Part shown: positions 1-8,463 of the stretch, one piece after another
Layout: each line of letters starts with the position of its first letter
Numbering within the stretch: the stretch's first letter is position 1
NCBI RefSeq assembly: GCF_900176505.1
Contig: NZ_FWYB01000004.1
Span: 124,001 to 188,000 of the forward strand
Reading direction: 5' to 3'
Length of the DNA: 64,000 nucleotides
From: Pedobacter nyackensis
GTDB taxonomy: Bacteria; Bacteroidota; Bacteroidia; Sphingobacteriales; Sphingobacteriaceae
Translations under genes and position numbers: made by a program
The notes under the pieces: generated by a model
The model's database searches: none
Seen by the model: the letters and a program-made list of their open reading frames with translations, nothing else
What the model was told of the DNA's origin: nothing

Positions 1-637
1 TACTTTAGGTGGTTTTAAACAGGAGACCCGTTTCGAGAATGCAAATGGGAATTACAACTTTGGAAGTAATTATTCGCTGTCCTTGCCTTTTGCAGAACGT
101 AAGTACAACCTGTCGTTTGAAGGGAATTTAGGTTATTCAAATGCTGTAGTATACGCCGATAATGCGAAAAACTATAATCGGGGCATCAATTTTAGTCAAT
201 CGCTAAGAGCGTCCTTAAATACAAAAAAAGTATCGATGGGTACCAGCGTTAACTATAGTTTTAATGCGAATGATTATTCTTTGGCAACGGCAAATTCAAG
301 GGATATAGAAACCTGGTCTTTTAATTTGAATTCCAGGATTATAGCTTCAAAATATTTATCCGGTCAGGTGAATGCTTCGAAGAGGATTAACAATGGTTAC
401 TCGATCAATTCAACCAACCCTTTATTGATAGGAGCAACCATTGAAACCACATTTTTAAAAAACCGAATGGCTTCCTTATCTCTTCAGGCAAGCGACTTGC
501 TCAATCAGGGAAATACGGTAAATAGGATCATAACTAATAATTCAATTATCGACAGCCGTAGTAATCAGGTAACCCGCTATGTAGTGATGAATTTTTCTAT
601 GAGATTGCAGAATTTTGGTGGTAAGAAAAAGAGTTGA
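1..637 (+). CDS. Outer membrane beta-barrel protein, C-terminal part (5' end outside window)
   Basis: An open frame runs from base 2 to the TGA at 635-637, giving about 211 codons with no start visible, so the gene begins upstream of the window. The protein alternates polar and hydrophobic residues in strand-like blocks (NLSFEGNLGYS, MGTSVNYSFNAN, YLSGQVNASKRI) and ends with MRLQNFGGKKKS. That ending is typical of the TonB-dependent-receptor-like outer membrane beta-barrel family of Bacteroidota (OMP_b-brl type with an N-terminal carboxypeptidase-regulatory-like domain). The family sits in the outer membrane; the substrate is unknown. An intrinsic terminator follows at 727-756. Family assignment is good, function open. 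Confidence 0.8.
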   Translation, partial: TLGGFKQETRFENANGNYNFGSNYSLSLPFAERKYNLSFEGNLGYSNAVVYADNAKNYNRGINFSQSLRASLNTKKVSMGTSVNYSFNANDYSLATANSRDIETWSFNLNSRIIASKYLSGQVNASKRINNGYSINSTNPLLIGATIETTFLKNRMASLSLQASDLLNQGNTVNRIITNNSIIDSRSNQVTRYVVMNFSMRLQNFGGKKKS

Positions 638-726
638 AAAAAGTGTGTTCAAACTTTCATTTATTAAAAAAGATAATTACATTTGAGCTTACCCTTTCGA
701 GGGTATGTTTTTCATAGGTAGATGTA

Positions 727-756
727 GGGTCGAAAATTAATTTTCGGCCCTTTTTT
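727..756 (+). terminator. Intrinsic terminator after the beta-barrel gene
   Basis: GGGTCGAAAA (727-736) pairs with TTTTCGGCCC (741-750) with one G-T pair, around a TTAA loop. Six T follow. It lies between the beta-barrel gene and ubiX, which argues against any ubiX start inside or before it. Confidence 0.75.
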
Positions 757-788
757 GTTTGGCCTGCTTCCGTATCTTTATACCAGTT

Positions 789-1358
789 ATGAGGAAGAAG
801 AAGAAAGTCATTATTGCCATTACAGGAGCCAGCGGCTCTATTTACGCTAAGTTATTGCTGGATAATCTCTTAAGGTTATCTGATCAGGTAGATAAGGTAG
901 GTGTGGTGATGTCGGACAATGCCAAAGAAGTGTGGCGCTTTGAGTTGGGTAACGAAGAATATGATAATTACCCCTTCACTTTTTATCCAAAAATGGATTT
1001 CAACGCGCCCTTCGCATCGGGTTCTGCAAAATATGACACGATGATTATTATTCCATGTTCCATGGGAACCCTTGGTCGTATAGCTCATGGAATTTCAAAT
1101 GACCTGATTTCAAGAGCTGCGGATGTGATCCTCAAAGAACGCAGAAAACTGATCGCAGTGGTTCGGGATACTCCTTTTAGCCTCATTCACATCAATAATA
1201 TGAAGACGGTAACCGAAGCAGGAGGGATTATCTGCCCTGCAAGTCCTTCATTTTACAGTATTCCTAAAACGATCGAAGAGGTAGCGCAAACGGTAGTAAG
1301 CAGGGTTATCGACCTGGCAGGCTTTGAACAGGATAGTTATCGCTGGAATGAGGAATAA
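789..1358 (+). CDS. ubiX: UbiX family flavin prenyltransferase
   Basis: A 189-residue flavoprotein of the UbiX/Pad1 family, which transfers a dimethylallyl group to FMN to make the prenyl-FMN cofactor of UbiD decarboxylases. The N-terminal nucleotide-binding signature is IIAITGASGSIYAKLL, followed by the CSMGTLGRIAHG segment and the family-typical LIAVVRDTPFSLIHINNM and ICPASPSFY motifs near the C-terminus. The frame extends upstream to a TTG at 759, but that TTG sits in the T-tract of the preceding terminator. The ATG at 789 gives the usual length and is preferred. A weak promoter-like TATCTTTA lies at 773-780, so the mRNA may be nearly leaderless. A UbiD homologue lies at 24825-26660. Confidence 0.93.
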   Translation: MRKKKKVIIAITGASGSIYAKLLLDNLLRLSDQVDKVGVVMSDNAKEVWRFELGNEEYDNYPFTFYPKMDFNAPFASGSAKYDTMIIIPCSMGTLGRIAHGISNDLISRAADVILKERRKLIAVVRDTPFSLIHINNMKTVTEAGGIICPASPSFYSIPKTIEEVAQTVVSRVIDLAGFEQDSYRWNEE

Positions 1359-1373
1359 TATCATCTAAAACCT

Positions 1374-1381
1374 TACCTTTG
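1374..1381 (+). promoter_or_regulatory. Bacteroidota -7 element, probable mtaB promoter
   Basis: TACCTTTG fits the TAnnTTTG consensus of Bacteroidota housekeeping promoters and is 47 bases upstream of the chosen mtaB start. No clear TTTG element lies at the usual distance upstream, so this is only a half-site call. Confidence 0.4.
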
Positions 1382-1428
1382 CAAAATTCTCAAACAGCTA
1401 ATTCCGTTTGAGTAACAATAGATACAGA

Positions 1429-2748
1429 ATGAAGAAAGTTGCATTTTATACATTAGGCTGTAAGTTGAATTTCTCTGAAACATCAACAATTGGCAGGTTA
1501 TTTACCGACGCAGGGTATGCTGTTGTAGATTTTACAGATGCTGCGGATGTATATGTGATCAATACTTGTTCTGTTACAGAGCATGCAGATAAGAAGTGCC
1601 GTAAGGTAGTAAAAGAGGCCCTGAAATATGCCCCTAATGCATATATTACTATTGTTGGTTGTTATGCCCAGCTAAAGCCTGTCGAAATTGCTGAAATTGA
1701 AGGCGTGGACATGGTTTTGGGTGCGGCCGAGAAGTTTAGAATTGTTGAATTTATTTCCGACCTGACCAAGCAGCCTAAAGCTGTAATTCACCAGCAAAAC
1801 ATAGAAAAAGTAAATCATAATTTTATTGCCGCCTATTCTATCGGCGATCGTACCCGTACCTTTTTAAAAGTACAGGATGGTTGTGATTATCCTTGCACCT
1901 ATTGTACCATACCTCTGGCGCGTGGCGGAAGCAGGAGCGATACCATCGAAAATGTAGTGAACCGTGCTCAGCAAATCGCTGAAAGTGGGGTTAAAGAAAT
2001 CGTATTAACAGGGGTAAATCTTGGCGATTTTGGAATAAGAGATGGTAAGCGTGAAGATAAGTTTTTTGACCTCGTAAAAGCATTAGATGAGGTTGAAGGT
2101 ATTGAACGAATCAGGATTTCTTCAATCGAGCCTAACTTACTAAGCAATGAAATCATTGAATTTGTAGCCACCTCGAAAAGATTTGTTCCGCATTTTCATA
2201 TTCCGCTACAATCAGGTTCTAATAAAATATTGGGACTGATGAAGCGTCGCTACCAACGCGAATTGTATACCGAGCGCGTTGCTAAAATTAAAGCAGTGAT
2301 GCCGAATTGCTGCATTGGCGTTGACGTAATTGTGGGCTTCCCGGGTGAAACCCATGAAGACTTTTTAGATACCTACCAGTTTTTGAATGAATTGGATATC
2401 TCTTACCTACATGTGTTTACCTATTCTGAACGTGAGCAAACAGAAGCTGCGGAGATGAAAGGTAGCGTTGCGGGAAGTACCCGTGCAGACCGTAGCAAAA
2501 TGCTTCATATCTTGTCGGATAAAAAACGCAGAGCTTTTTACCAATCGCAATTGAATACTATTGGTGAAGTTCTTTTTGAAGACGATCAGAAAAATGGATT
2601 TATGCATGGTTTTACCAAAAACTATGTGAAAGTTAAAGCCAAGTATGACCCAGTTATGGTAAATGAAATCAAAACGGTTAAATTGGTCGAGTTAACGGCA
2701 GATGGTGAGGTAGAAGTTGCAGAAACACAAGAAGTATTAGCGCATTAA
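1429..2748 (+). CDS. mtaB: tRNA (t6A37) methylthiotransferase MtaB
   Basis: A 439-residue radical-SAM methylthiotransferase that converts t6A to ms2t6A at position 37 of ANN-decoding tRNAs. Three cysteines of the N-terminal UPF0004 domain are visible (C11, C47, C78) and would bind one Fe-S cluster. The radical-SAM cluster motif CxxxCxxC is C152, C156, C159 (DGCDYPCTYC). A TRAM-like region forms the C-terminus. The frame opens at a TTG (1408), but MKKVAFYTLGCKLN is the conserved family start, so the ATG at 1429 is chosen. Among paralogues, MtaB is favoured over MiaB and RimO by the CKLNFSE beginning and the length. It is followed 31 bases later by lgt. Confidence 0.93.
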   Translation: MKKVAFYTLGCKLNFSETSTIGRLFTDAGYAVVDFTDAADVYVINTCSVTEHADKKCRKVVKEALKYAPNAYITIVGCYAQLKPVEIAEIEGVDMVLGAAEKFRIVEFISDLTKQPKAVIHQQNIEKVNHNFIAAYSIGDRTRTFLKVQDGCDYPCTYCTIPLARGGSRSDTIENVVNRAQQIAESGVKEIVLTGVNLGDFGIRDGKREDKFFDLVKALDEVEGIERIRISSIEPNLLSNEIIEFVATSKRFVPHFHIPLQSGSNKILGLMKRRYQRELYTERVAKIKAVMPNCCIGVDVIVGFPGETHEDFLDTYQFLNELDISYLHVFTYSEREQTEAAEMKGSVAGSTRADRSKMLHILSDKKRRAFYQSQLNTIGEVLFEDDQKNGFMHGFTKNYVKVKAKYDPVMVNEIKTVKLVELTADGEVEVAETQEVLAH

Positions 2749-2779
2749 TCTTATATTCGCATAAAACTATTTTAGCTTT

Positions 2780-3934
2780 ATGTTTCCGACCGTATCTCAT
2801 TTTATAGAATACCTTTTAGGTATACAAGTTCCGCTTCCCTTTAATACATTTGGTGTTTTCGTAGCCCTGGCCTTTATTGGCGGTTATTGGGCTTTTACAA
2901 AAGAATTTAAGCGTAAAGAAGCCCTTGGGGTTATACATGCAATCAAAAAAACGATTACCATTGGTAAACCCGCAAGTACCATAGAGATCGCTTCTAACGC
3001 AATTTTTGGTTTCCTGATCGGTTACAAACTTGTTTATGCATTATTAAATTATAAGCTTTTTGTAAGTGACGCTCAAACGGTATTGTTGTCTACCAAAGGA
3101 AATATCTTAGGCGGCTTATTCTTTGCCGGCCTATTTGCATACTGGGATTATCAGGAAAAAAATAAAGTAAAACTAGACAAACCTAAAGTCGTAGAAGTAA
3201 CCCAGCATCCTCATGAATTAATGGGTAACCTGATTGTATGGGCTGCAGTTTGGGGCTTTTTAGGAGCCAAGATATTTGATAATCTAGAACACTGGGACAG
3301 TTTTGTAGCCGACCCAATTAATAGCCTGCTTTCTTTTAGTGGTTTAACTTTTTATGGCGGACTGATCTGTGGTGGTGCTGCAGTTCTATATATCGCCCGT
3401 AAAAATGGAATAAAGGTATTACATATGCTGGATATTGGCGGACCTGGGATGATGCTTGCCTATAGCATTGGCCGTATTGGTTGTCACATGTCGGGCGATG
3501 GTGATTGGGGGATTCCAAATCTAAATCCTAAGCCGGTTTCCTGGCTGCCTGATTGGCTTTGGGCATATTCTTATCCAAATAATGTTGCTAATGAAGGTGC
3601 ACCTATCCCTGGATGCGTTGGTAAATTCTGTAATGAATTGGTTCAACCTGCATATCCAACGCCACTTTATGAAGTAATTGTATGCTTTATACTGTTCCTT
3701 ATCTTATGGAAATTACGCGATCGTATTAAATTGCCGGGAATGATGTTTGGAATTTACCTGATGATGAATGGTGTGGAACGTTTCTTTATCGAACTGATCA
3801 GGGTAAATACTAAATACAATGTTGCAGGAATACAGTTTACGCAGGCGGAATTGATATCGTGTCTGATGTTTTTAGCTGGATTGCTGCTTGTCCTTTACTC
3901 GGTGAGAAATAAAGAAAAATTGGCTAATTACTAA
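2780..3934 (+). CDS. lgt: Prolipoprotein diacylglyceryl transferase
   Basis: An inner-membrane enzyme that moves diacylglycerol from phosphatidylglycerol to the lipobox cysteine of prolipoproteins. The Lgt signature is seen as SIGRIGCHMSGDGDWG (about residues 229-244) and the C-terminal GVERFFIELIRVN block, with several hydrophobic spans. At 384 residues it is clearly longer than the roughly 270-290 of the proteobacterial enzyme. The extra sequence lies mainly between the first span and the FYGGLICGG core, about residues 45-145, and includes a charged cytoplasmic-type stretch (YWDYQEKNKVKLDKPK). Several lipoproteins in this window (lipobox cysteines near residues 15-22) would be its substrates. 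Confidence 0.92.
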   Translation: MFPTVSHFIEYLLGIQVPLPFNTFGVFVALAFIGGYWAFTKEFKRKEALGVIHAIKKTITIGKPASTIEIASNAIFGFLIGYKLVYALLNYKLFVSDAQTVLLSTKGNILGGLFFAGLFAYWDYQEKNKVKLDKPKVVEVTQHPHELMGNLIVWAAVWGFLGAKIFDNLEHWDSFVADPINSLLSFSGLTFYGGLICGGAAVLYIARKNGIKVLHMLDIGGPGMMLAYSIGRIGCHMSGDGDWGIPNLNPKPVSWLPDWLWAYSYPNNVANEGAPIPGCVGKFCNELVQPAYPTPLYEVIVCFILFLILWKLRDRIKLPGMMFGIYLMMNGVERFFIELIRVNTKYNVAGIQFTQAELISCLMFLAGLLLVLYSVRNKEKLANY

Positions 3935-3944
3935 TCCTTATAGG

Positions 3945-4733
3945 TTGAATTACGAATTATTATGTTCTAAAGTGGTTGCCATCACCCGGCTGACCGGCAA
4001 TTTCATCAGAAAAGAATCTATGAATTTTGATCCGAACGCGATTGAATTCAAAGGCTTGAACGACCTGGTTTCGTATGTGGATAAACATGCCGAAATTCAG
4101 TTGGTTAGAAATTTAACCAAGCTTATTCCTGATGCCGGATTCACTACTGAAGAAGAAACTGAAGATGTTAAAGGAGCGGTTTACAATTGGATCATAGATC
4201 CTCTGGATGGAACAACCAATTTTATTCATGGCATACCCACTTATTCAATTAGTGTTGCTTTGTATGAAGAGGATAAGCCTGTAATAGGAGTGGTTTATGA
4301 AATCAACAGGGGCGAGATGTTTTACACCTATAAAGGTGGCGAGGCTTATCTAAATAATAAGCCTATAAGGGTTTCTTCAAGATCTGTGCTGTCGGATAGT
4401 CTCCTGGCTACCGGATTCCCTTATCACGAATTTGATAAACAAGCTCAGTACATGCAACTTTTTGCCGAAATGATGCGTAGATGTCATGGTTTAAGAAGGA
4501 TTGGCTCAGCAGCGGTAGATTTGGCTTATGTAGCCTGTGGCAGATTCGATGCCTTCTTCGAGTACAACCTGAACTCCTGGGATGTAGCAGCCGGTGCTTA
4601 TCTGGTACAACAGGCAGGGGGACATGTAATAAACTTTGGTGGTGGTGATGAATTTATGGATAAACGGGAAATTTTAGCGACTAATGGTAAAGTTACCGGG
4701 GAAATTTTAACAACGATCAAATCGTATTTTTAA
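3945..4733 (+). CDS. Inositol monophosphatase family protein
   Basis: A 262-residue Mg-dependent phosphatase of the IMPase superfamily, cytoplasmic. Metal-binding residues are visible: the EEE cluster at 69-71, DPLDGTTNF (D85, D88) and the late WDVAAGAYLVQQAGG motif. The start is taken at TTG 3945, because it aligns with the family N-terminus (MNxExLCxxV) and lies 10 bases after the lgt stop; no in-frame ATG exists before residue 26. The exact substrate (inositol phosphate, 3'-phosphoadenosine phosphate or another sugar phosphate) cannot be settled from these motifs. It is probably cotranscribed with lgt. Confidence 0.88.
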   Translation: MNYELLCSKVVAITRLTGNFIRKESMNFDPNAIEFKGLNDLVSYVDKHAEIQLVRNLTKLIPDAGFTTEEETEDVKGAVYNWIIDPLDGTTNFIHGIPTYSISVALYEEDKPVIGVVYEINRGEMFYTYKGGEAYLNNKPIRVSSRSVLSDSLLATGFPYHEFDKQAQYMQLFAEMMRRCHGLRRIGSAAVDLAYVACGRFDAFFEYNLNSWDVAAGAYLVQQAGGHVINFGGGDEFMDKREILATNGKVTGEILTTIKSYF

Positions 4734-4862
4734 AAAGCTACGAATAATGTTTTAGCTAATGAAGTCATTATAAGGAACTTTTGGAGTGCCAGAAAAAAAA
4801 TGTTGATTGAGGAACAAAAACCAGAAAATAAAATTAACAATCTAAAACTTTGAAAAACAAGC

Positions 4863-5645
4863 ATGAAATTGCGTCAATCCGCCTTTAAATTTGTCTTTAT
4901 GTTAATGATGAGCTTGGTGTCAATATCGCTCTATGCGCAATTGCCTGAAGAAATTCAATGGAAACACCTGGTAAAAACCTACTCCTCAGACAGCACAGAA
5001 ATGGTATTAAGCCTTAACGGAAAAGCATTGCAGGGAAAGTATAAAATTCCTTTTGATGAAGGCGGTTTCGCGTTGTATACCATTAAAAATGGATTGATAA
5101 ACGGAGAGGCTTTTTGGTATTCGAATGCCGGAAATATGGAATGTAAGCTCTATTACAAAAAAGGAGTACGTAACGGTTTAAAGGAAAACTATGATAGTGA
5201 AGGTCATATGTGGCTTCGTCAGGAATACAAGGATGGGAAGCAAGATGGTATAAGTGAAATGTATAGTAATGGCAAGCTAACTAATAAGGCGACCTATAAA
5301 GACGGTAAAAAGCACGGTGGGTCTTTTACCTATACCGGAGAACAGATAACTACAGAAAGTTATTATGAAAATGGTATGCAAAGTGGTCTTTATAAGACTT
5401 ATGCCAATAATGGAAAAGTTATGCTTGAGTCTAATTTCAAAGACAATAAGCGTCATGGTTTGCATACTATGTATTCAAATGGGGTAAAAAACATGGATTT
5501 TATGTACGATAATGGCGAAAAACATGGTGTTGCACACATGTACAGGCCGGACGGTACAGTAGTTTTCGAGCATTATTATCTATTGGGAGAAAAAGTGAGC
5601 AAAGCTGATTTTGAAAAAAATCAACAAAATTCGACTAAAAAGTAG
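4863..5645 (+). CDS. Secreted MORN-like repeat protein (YwqK family)
   Basis: A 260-residue protein with a cleavable signal peptide (hydrophobic residues 10-25, ending SLYAQ) followed by at least six repeats of about 22-24 residues of the pattern F/YxNGxKxGxxxxYxxNG (for example YKDGKQDGISEMYSNGKL, YKDGKKHGGSFTY, FKDNKRHGLHTMYSNG). These are MORN-variant repeats as in the group annotated as YwqK-type antitoxins. The signal peptide makes an antitoxin role against a cytoplasmic toxin unlikely, and a periplasmic or surface scaffold is more plausible. No partner gene lies next to it, and the bidirectional terminator at 5695-5727 closes the unit. Confidence 0.8.
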   Translation: MKLRQSAFKFVFMLMMSLVSISLYAQLPEEIQWKHLVKTYSSDSTEMVLSLNGKALQGKYKIPFDEGGFALYTIKNGLINGEAFWYSNAGNMECKLYYKKGVRNGLKENYDSEGHMWLRQEYKDGKQDGISEMYSNGKLTNKATYKDGKKHGGSFTYTGEQITTESYYENGMQSGLYKTYANNGKVMLESNFKDNKRHGLHTMYSNGVKNMDFMYDNGEKHGVAHMYRPDGTVVFEHYYLLGEKVSKADFEKNQQNSTKK

Positions 5646-5694
5646 TGCATTTATGCTGTTAAAAGCCAGGATCGTAAAAGTGATTATAAAAAAA

Positions 5695-5727
5695 ACAGGC
5701 TTGATTTTTATCAAGCCTGTTTTTTTT
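5695..5727. terminator. Bidirectional intrinsic terminator
   Basis: ACAGGCTTGA (5695-5704) and TCAAGCCTGT (5711-5720) form a perfect stem, with an A-run before and a T-run after. It lies between the convergent repeat-protein and nfuA-type genes. Confidence 0.9.
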
Positions 5728-5751
5728 ATAATCCAGAATGAACGGGCTTTT

Positions 5752-6303
5752 TTACAAAGCTTCCGATACTACTTCTTTTACTTCAGGAACCATACGTTGT
5801 AATAAGTTCTGAATTCCTGATTTAAGTGTAATTGTAGAAGATGGACAGCCGCTGCAAGAACCTCTAAGTTCTACAGTTACTACACCTTCATCAAATGATT
5901 TGTAGCTGATTGCTCCACCATCCTGTTCAACCGCAGGACGAACATAGTCATGCAGGATCTGCTGTATTTTAATCTCCAGTTCAGTTCCTTCGAATGCAGG
6001 AGCTTCTGCTGAAGCATCTTCTTTGATTTTGTATTCTGATTCAACTGCACCTTTAACAAACTCTTTCAGGATAGGCTCGATATCTGGCCATTCCGCATCC
6101 TCAGTTTTGGTTATTGTTACAAAATTACTTGCAAAGAATACACCATTTACAAAGTTGAATTTAAACAGTTCCTTTGCAAAAGGAGAGTGCTCTGCACTTT
6201 CTTTAGTCGCAAAATCTTCGCTGCCATTGATCAATAATTTATTGACCATGAACTTCATTGTAGCAGGGTTTGGTGTTTGTTCTGTATATACGTTGATCGT
6301 CAT
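5752..6303 (-). CDS. NifU family Fe-S cluster carrier (NfuA-type)
   Basis: A 183-residue protein with an Nfu N-terminal domain (residues 1-88, starting TINVYTEQTPNPATMKF) and a C-terminal NifU-like domain (about 110-180) carrying the cluster-binding CSGCPSS motif (C150, C153). Proteins of this type hold and transfer a [4Fe-4S] cluster at a dimer interface and serve as carriers to apo-enzymes. The N-terminal domain is the mitochondrial NFU1-like type, not the degenerate A-type domain of E. coli NfuA. Single-gene unit, transcribed toward the terminator at 5695-5727. Confidence 0.92.
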   Translation of the reverse strand: MTINVYTEQTPNPATMKFMVNKLLINGSEDFATKESAEHSPFAKELFKFNFVNGVFFASNFVTITKTEDAEWPDIEPILKEFVKGAVESEYKIKEDASAEAPAFEGTELEIKIQQILHDYVRPAVEQDGGAISYKSFDEGVVTVELRGSCSGCPSSTITLKSGIQNLLQRMVPEVKEVVSEAL

Positions 6304-6392
6304 TGTCTTAATTTTTATACAAAAATAAATAATTCATTGCTTCAATTCCCTTCGCAGGTGTCTGTTTTAGGTCATTAAATCTTAAAACAGTA

Positions 6393-7739
6393 TTAGAATA
6401 CTCCAGTGTAATTAAATGGAGTGATTTTTTTCAATTCCACCTTAATTTGCTCATTTACATTTAAACCATCAATAAAATCAGCCATAGTAGTAGCTGTGAT
6501 TTTCTGGTTGGTACGTGTAAGGTCTTTTAAAGCTTCGTATGGATTCGGGTAAGCTTCTCTTCTTAAAACGGTTTGGATGGCTTCCGCTACCACTGCCCAG
6601 TTGTTTTCCAGGTCAGCAGCAATCGCCTCATTGTTCAATAGGATCTTATTCAGACCTTTCAAAGTCGATGCCATAGCAATCACTGTATGCGCCATTGGTA
6701 CGCCTACGTTTCTTAATACTGTAGAGTCTGTTAAGTCTCTTTGTAAGCGTGAAATAGGCAATTTAGCAGCAAAGAATTCAAATAAAGCATTGGCAATACC
6801 TGCATTACCTTCTGCATTTTCAAAATCAATAGGATTAACCTTATGTGGCATAGCCGACGATCCTACTTCTCCTTCTTTTATTTTTTGTTTGAAGTAGTTT
6901 TTAGAGATGTAAGCCCAGATGTCTCTATCCAGATCGATAATGATGTTGTTGATGCGTTTTAATGCATCACATTGCGCTGCAAACTGATCGTAGTGTTCAA
7001 TTTGGGTAGTGTGTTGCGCACGGGTTAAGCCTAAAGCTTCGTTTACAAAGCGATTAGAGAAATTAACCCAATCAATGTTCGGATAAGCAATATGGTGCGC
7101 ATTGAAATTTCCTGTTGCTCCACCAAATTTTGCGCTATTCGGAATGTTTTTAAGGTTGTTCAATTGAATTTCCAAACGCTCAGCGAATACCAGGAACTCT
7201 TTACCTAGTTTAGTAGGAGAGGCAGGTTGACCATGCGTGTGCGCCAATAAAGGCACATCTTTCCATTCATTTGCTAACTCTTTTATTTTTCCAATTAGTT
7301 GTTGGATGTTTGGATAGTAAACTTCATTTAAGGCTAGCTTAAATGTAAAAGGAATAGCGGTATTGTTGATGTCCTGTGAAGTTAAGCCAAAATGGATAAA
7401 TTCTTTAAAGCTTTCCAGGCCCAGCAGGTCAAATTGCTTTTTTATAAAATACTCAACAGCTTTTACATCATGGTTGGTTACTTTTTCTGTGTCTTTAACC
7501 TCCTGTGCGTGTTCATCGTTGAATTGCTCATGAATCAAACGGAGTTTTGGATAGTTTGCTTTGTCAAACTGATCTAGTCCAGGTAATCCGGCCTCACATA
7601 ATGAAATGAAGTATTCAATTTCTACATAGACTCTGTATTTAATTAATGCAGACTCTGAAAAATATTTAGAAAGGTTTTGGGTTGTATTTCTATAACGCCC
7701 ATCAACCGGTGAAATAGCTTGAAGTGGAGATAAATTCAT
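6393..7739 (-). CDS. purB: Adenylosuccinate lyase
   Basis: A 448-residue member of the fumarase/aspartase superfamily, acting twice in purine synthesis (SAICAR to AICAR, and adenylosuccinate to AMP). The superfamily signature SSAMPHKVNPIDFENAEGN is at residues 294-312 and includes the mobile-loop catalytic serine. The substrate-contact motifs THGQPAS (168-174) and GLTSQDINNT (118-127) are present. The length and the ISPVDGRY start match the E. coli-type PurB. A promoter half-site (TACCTTTG, minus strand) lies at 7763-7770. Confidence 0.96.
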   Translation of the reverse strand: MNLSPLQAISPVDGRYRNTTQNLSKYFSESALIKYRVYVEIEYFISLCEAGLPGLDQFDKANYPKLRLIHEQFNDEHAQEVKDTEKVTNHDVKAVEYFIKKQFDLLGLESFKEFIHFGLTSQDINNTAIPFTFKLALNEVYYPNIQQLIGKIKELANEWKDVPLLAHTHGQPASPTKLGKEFLVFAERLEIQLNNLKNIPNSAKFGGATGNFNAHHIAYPNIDWVNFSNRFVNEALGLTRAQHTTQIEHYDQFAAQCDALKRINNIIIDLDRDIWAYISKNYFKQKIKEGEVGSSAMPHKVNPIDFENAEGNAGIANALFEFFAAKLPISRLQRDLTDSTVLRNVGVPMAHTVIAMASTLKGLNKILLNNEAIAADLENNWAVVAEAIQTVLRREAYPNPYEALKDLTRTNQKITATTMADFIDGLNVNEQIKVELKKITPFNYTGVF

Positions 7740-7762
7740 GAATGTAACTGTTTTTGCAAACG

Positions 7763-7770
7763 CAAAGGTA
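7763..7770 (-). promoter_or_regulatory. Bacteroidota -7 element, purB promoter
   Basis: Read on the minus strand, 7770 to 7763 is TACCTTTG, a full match to TAnnTTTG, about 24 bases before the purB ATG. The expected upstream TTTG is not clear. Confidence 0.45.
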
Positions 7771-7830
7771 ACATTATTAGCCGTTTTTATGAATTATGAC
7801 TGGCTGAAATTGAATTTTTGGGCAATAAAA

Positions 7831-7857
7831 AAAGGCTTTGGAATTACCAAAGCCTTT
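7831..7857 (-). terminator. Terminator of the small lipoprotein gene
   Basis: AAAGGCTTTGG (7831-7841) and CCAAAGCCTTT (7847-7857) form a perfect stem with an AATTA loop. On the minus strand it is followed by a run of T. It separates the lipoprotein gene from purB. Confidence 0.85.
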
Positions 7858-7876
7858 TTTATAAGATCAACTTAGC

Positions 7877-8089
7877 TTAGTGAGCTGGAGCTGTAGTCTC
7901 AGTAGTAGTTTTAACTGTAGTGTCTTTTACAGCTGAATCAGTAACTGTAGTATCAACAGTAGTTACAGTTGTAGTTGAATCAACAACTGTAGTATCTGTA
8001 GATTCGCCAGTTTTTTCAGATGATTGACAAGCTGCTACTGATAAAGAGATTGCTAAAGCTAAAAAGCCAAATTTAAATGCGTTTTTCAT
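7877..8089 (-). CDS. Small Thr-rich lipoprotein
   Basis: A 70-residue protein with a signal peptide and lipobox (SLSVAAC, Cys21), followed by a low-complexity tail in which threonine, valine, aspartate and serine make up nearly everything (repeats of TTVVDSTTTVTTVDTTVTD type). After processing about 50 residues would remain, tethered to a membrane. No domain is recognisable. It has its own terminator and a strong consensus promoter about 170 bases upstream, so expression is likely high and the 5' leader long. Function unknown; a stress- or envelope-associated role is only a guess. Confidence 0.75.
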   Translation of the reverse strand: MKNAFKFGFLALAISLSVAACQSSEKTGESTDTTVVDSTTTVTTVDTTVTDSAVKDTTVKTTTETTAPAH

Positions 8090-8460
8090 TGTAATTCTAT
8101 TTTAAATAATTAATTAATTTTATTGATTAATACCTGAAAGTTTAAAAGGTAACCCAGTGATTTCAAAAAAAAGTAAAATTATTTAAATAAAAATTCTTTT
8201 TAGTGTTATTTTACTGATTTACAATCGGATAAGTTTTTCAGGTCCTAATTCCGAGCCGCAAATATATCATCATTTATTTATTGTTTTCAAATTTATTTTC
8301 TTTTTATTTTAATAATGTTCGATAATGGGTTATAATGAGTCGGATAGATTCTTTTTCATTTTAGGTACGTTCCTTGTTAATACATGCGTTAAGAGATAAT
8401 AGCAGAAAAAATATTTTTTTTAGCTAACATTGGGTTACCATTCACGTATAAAGGTATTAA
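8090..8460. other. Intergenic region between divergent lipoprotein and sigma factor genes
   Basis: 371 AT-rich bases without a credible ORF. It contains the minus-strand promoter at 8259-8291 and the roughly 160-base leader of the small lipoprotein. No clear consensus promoter is visible for the sigma factor gene. Confidence 0.6.
8259..8291 (-). promoter_or_regulatory. Consensus Bacteroidota promoter for the small lipoprotein
   Basis: On the minus strand TTTG (8291-8288), a 21-base spacer and TATATTTG (8266-8259) match the TTTG / TAnnTTTG promoter. The transcript would start near 8252, leaving a leader of about 160 bases before the ATG at 8089. Confidence 0.6.
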
Positions 8461-8463
8461 TTG

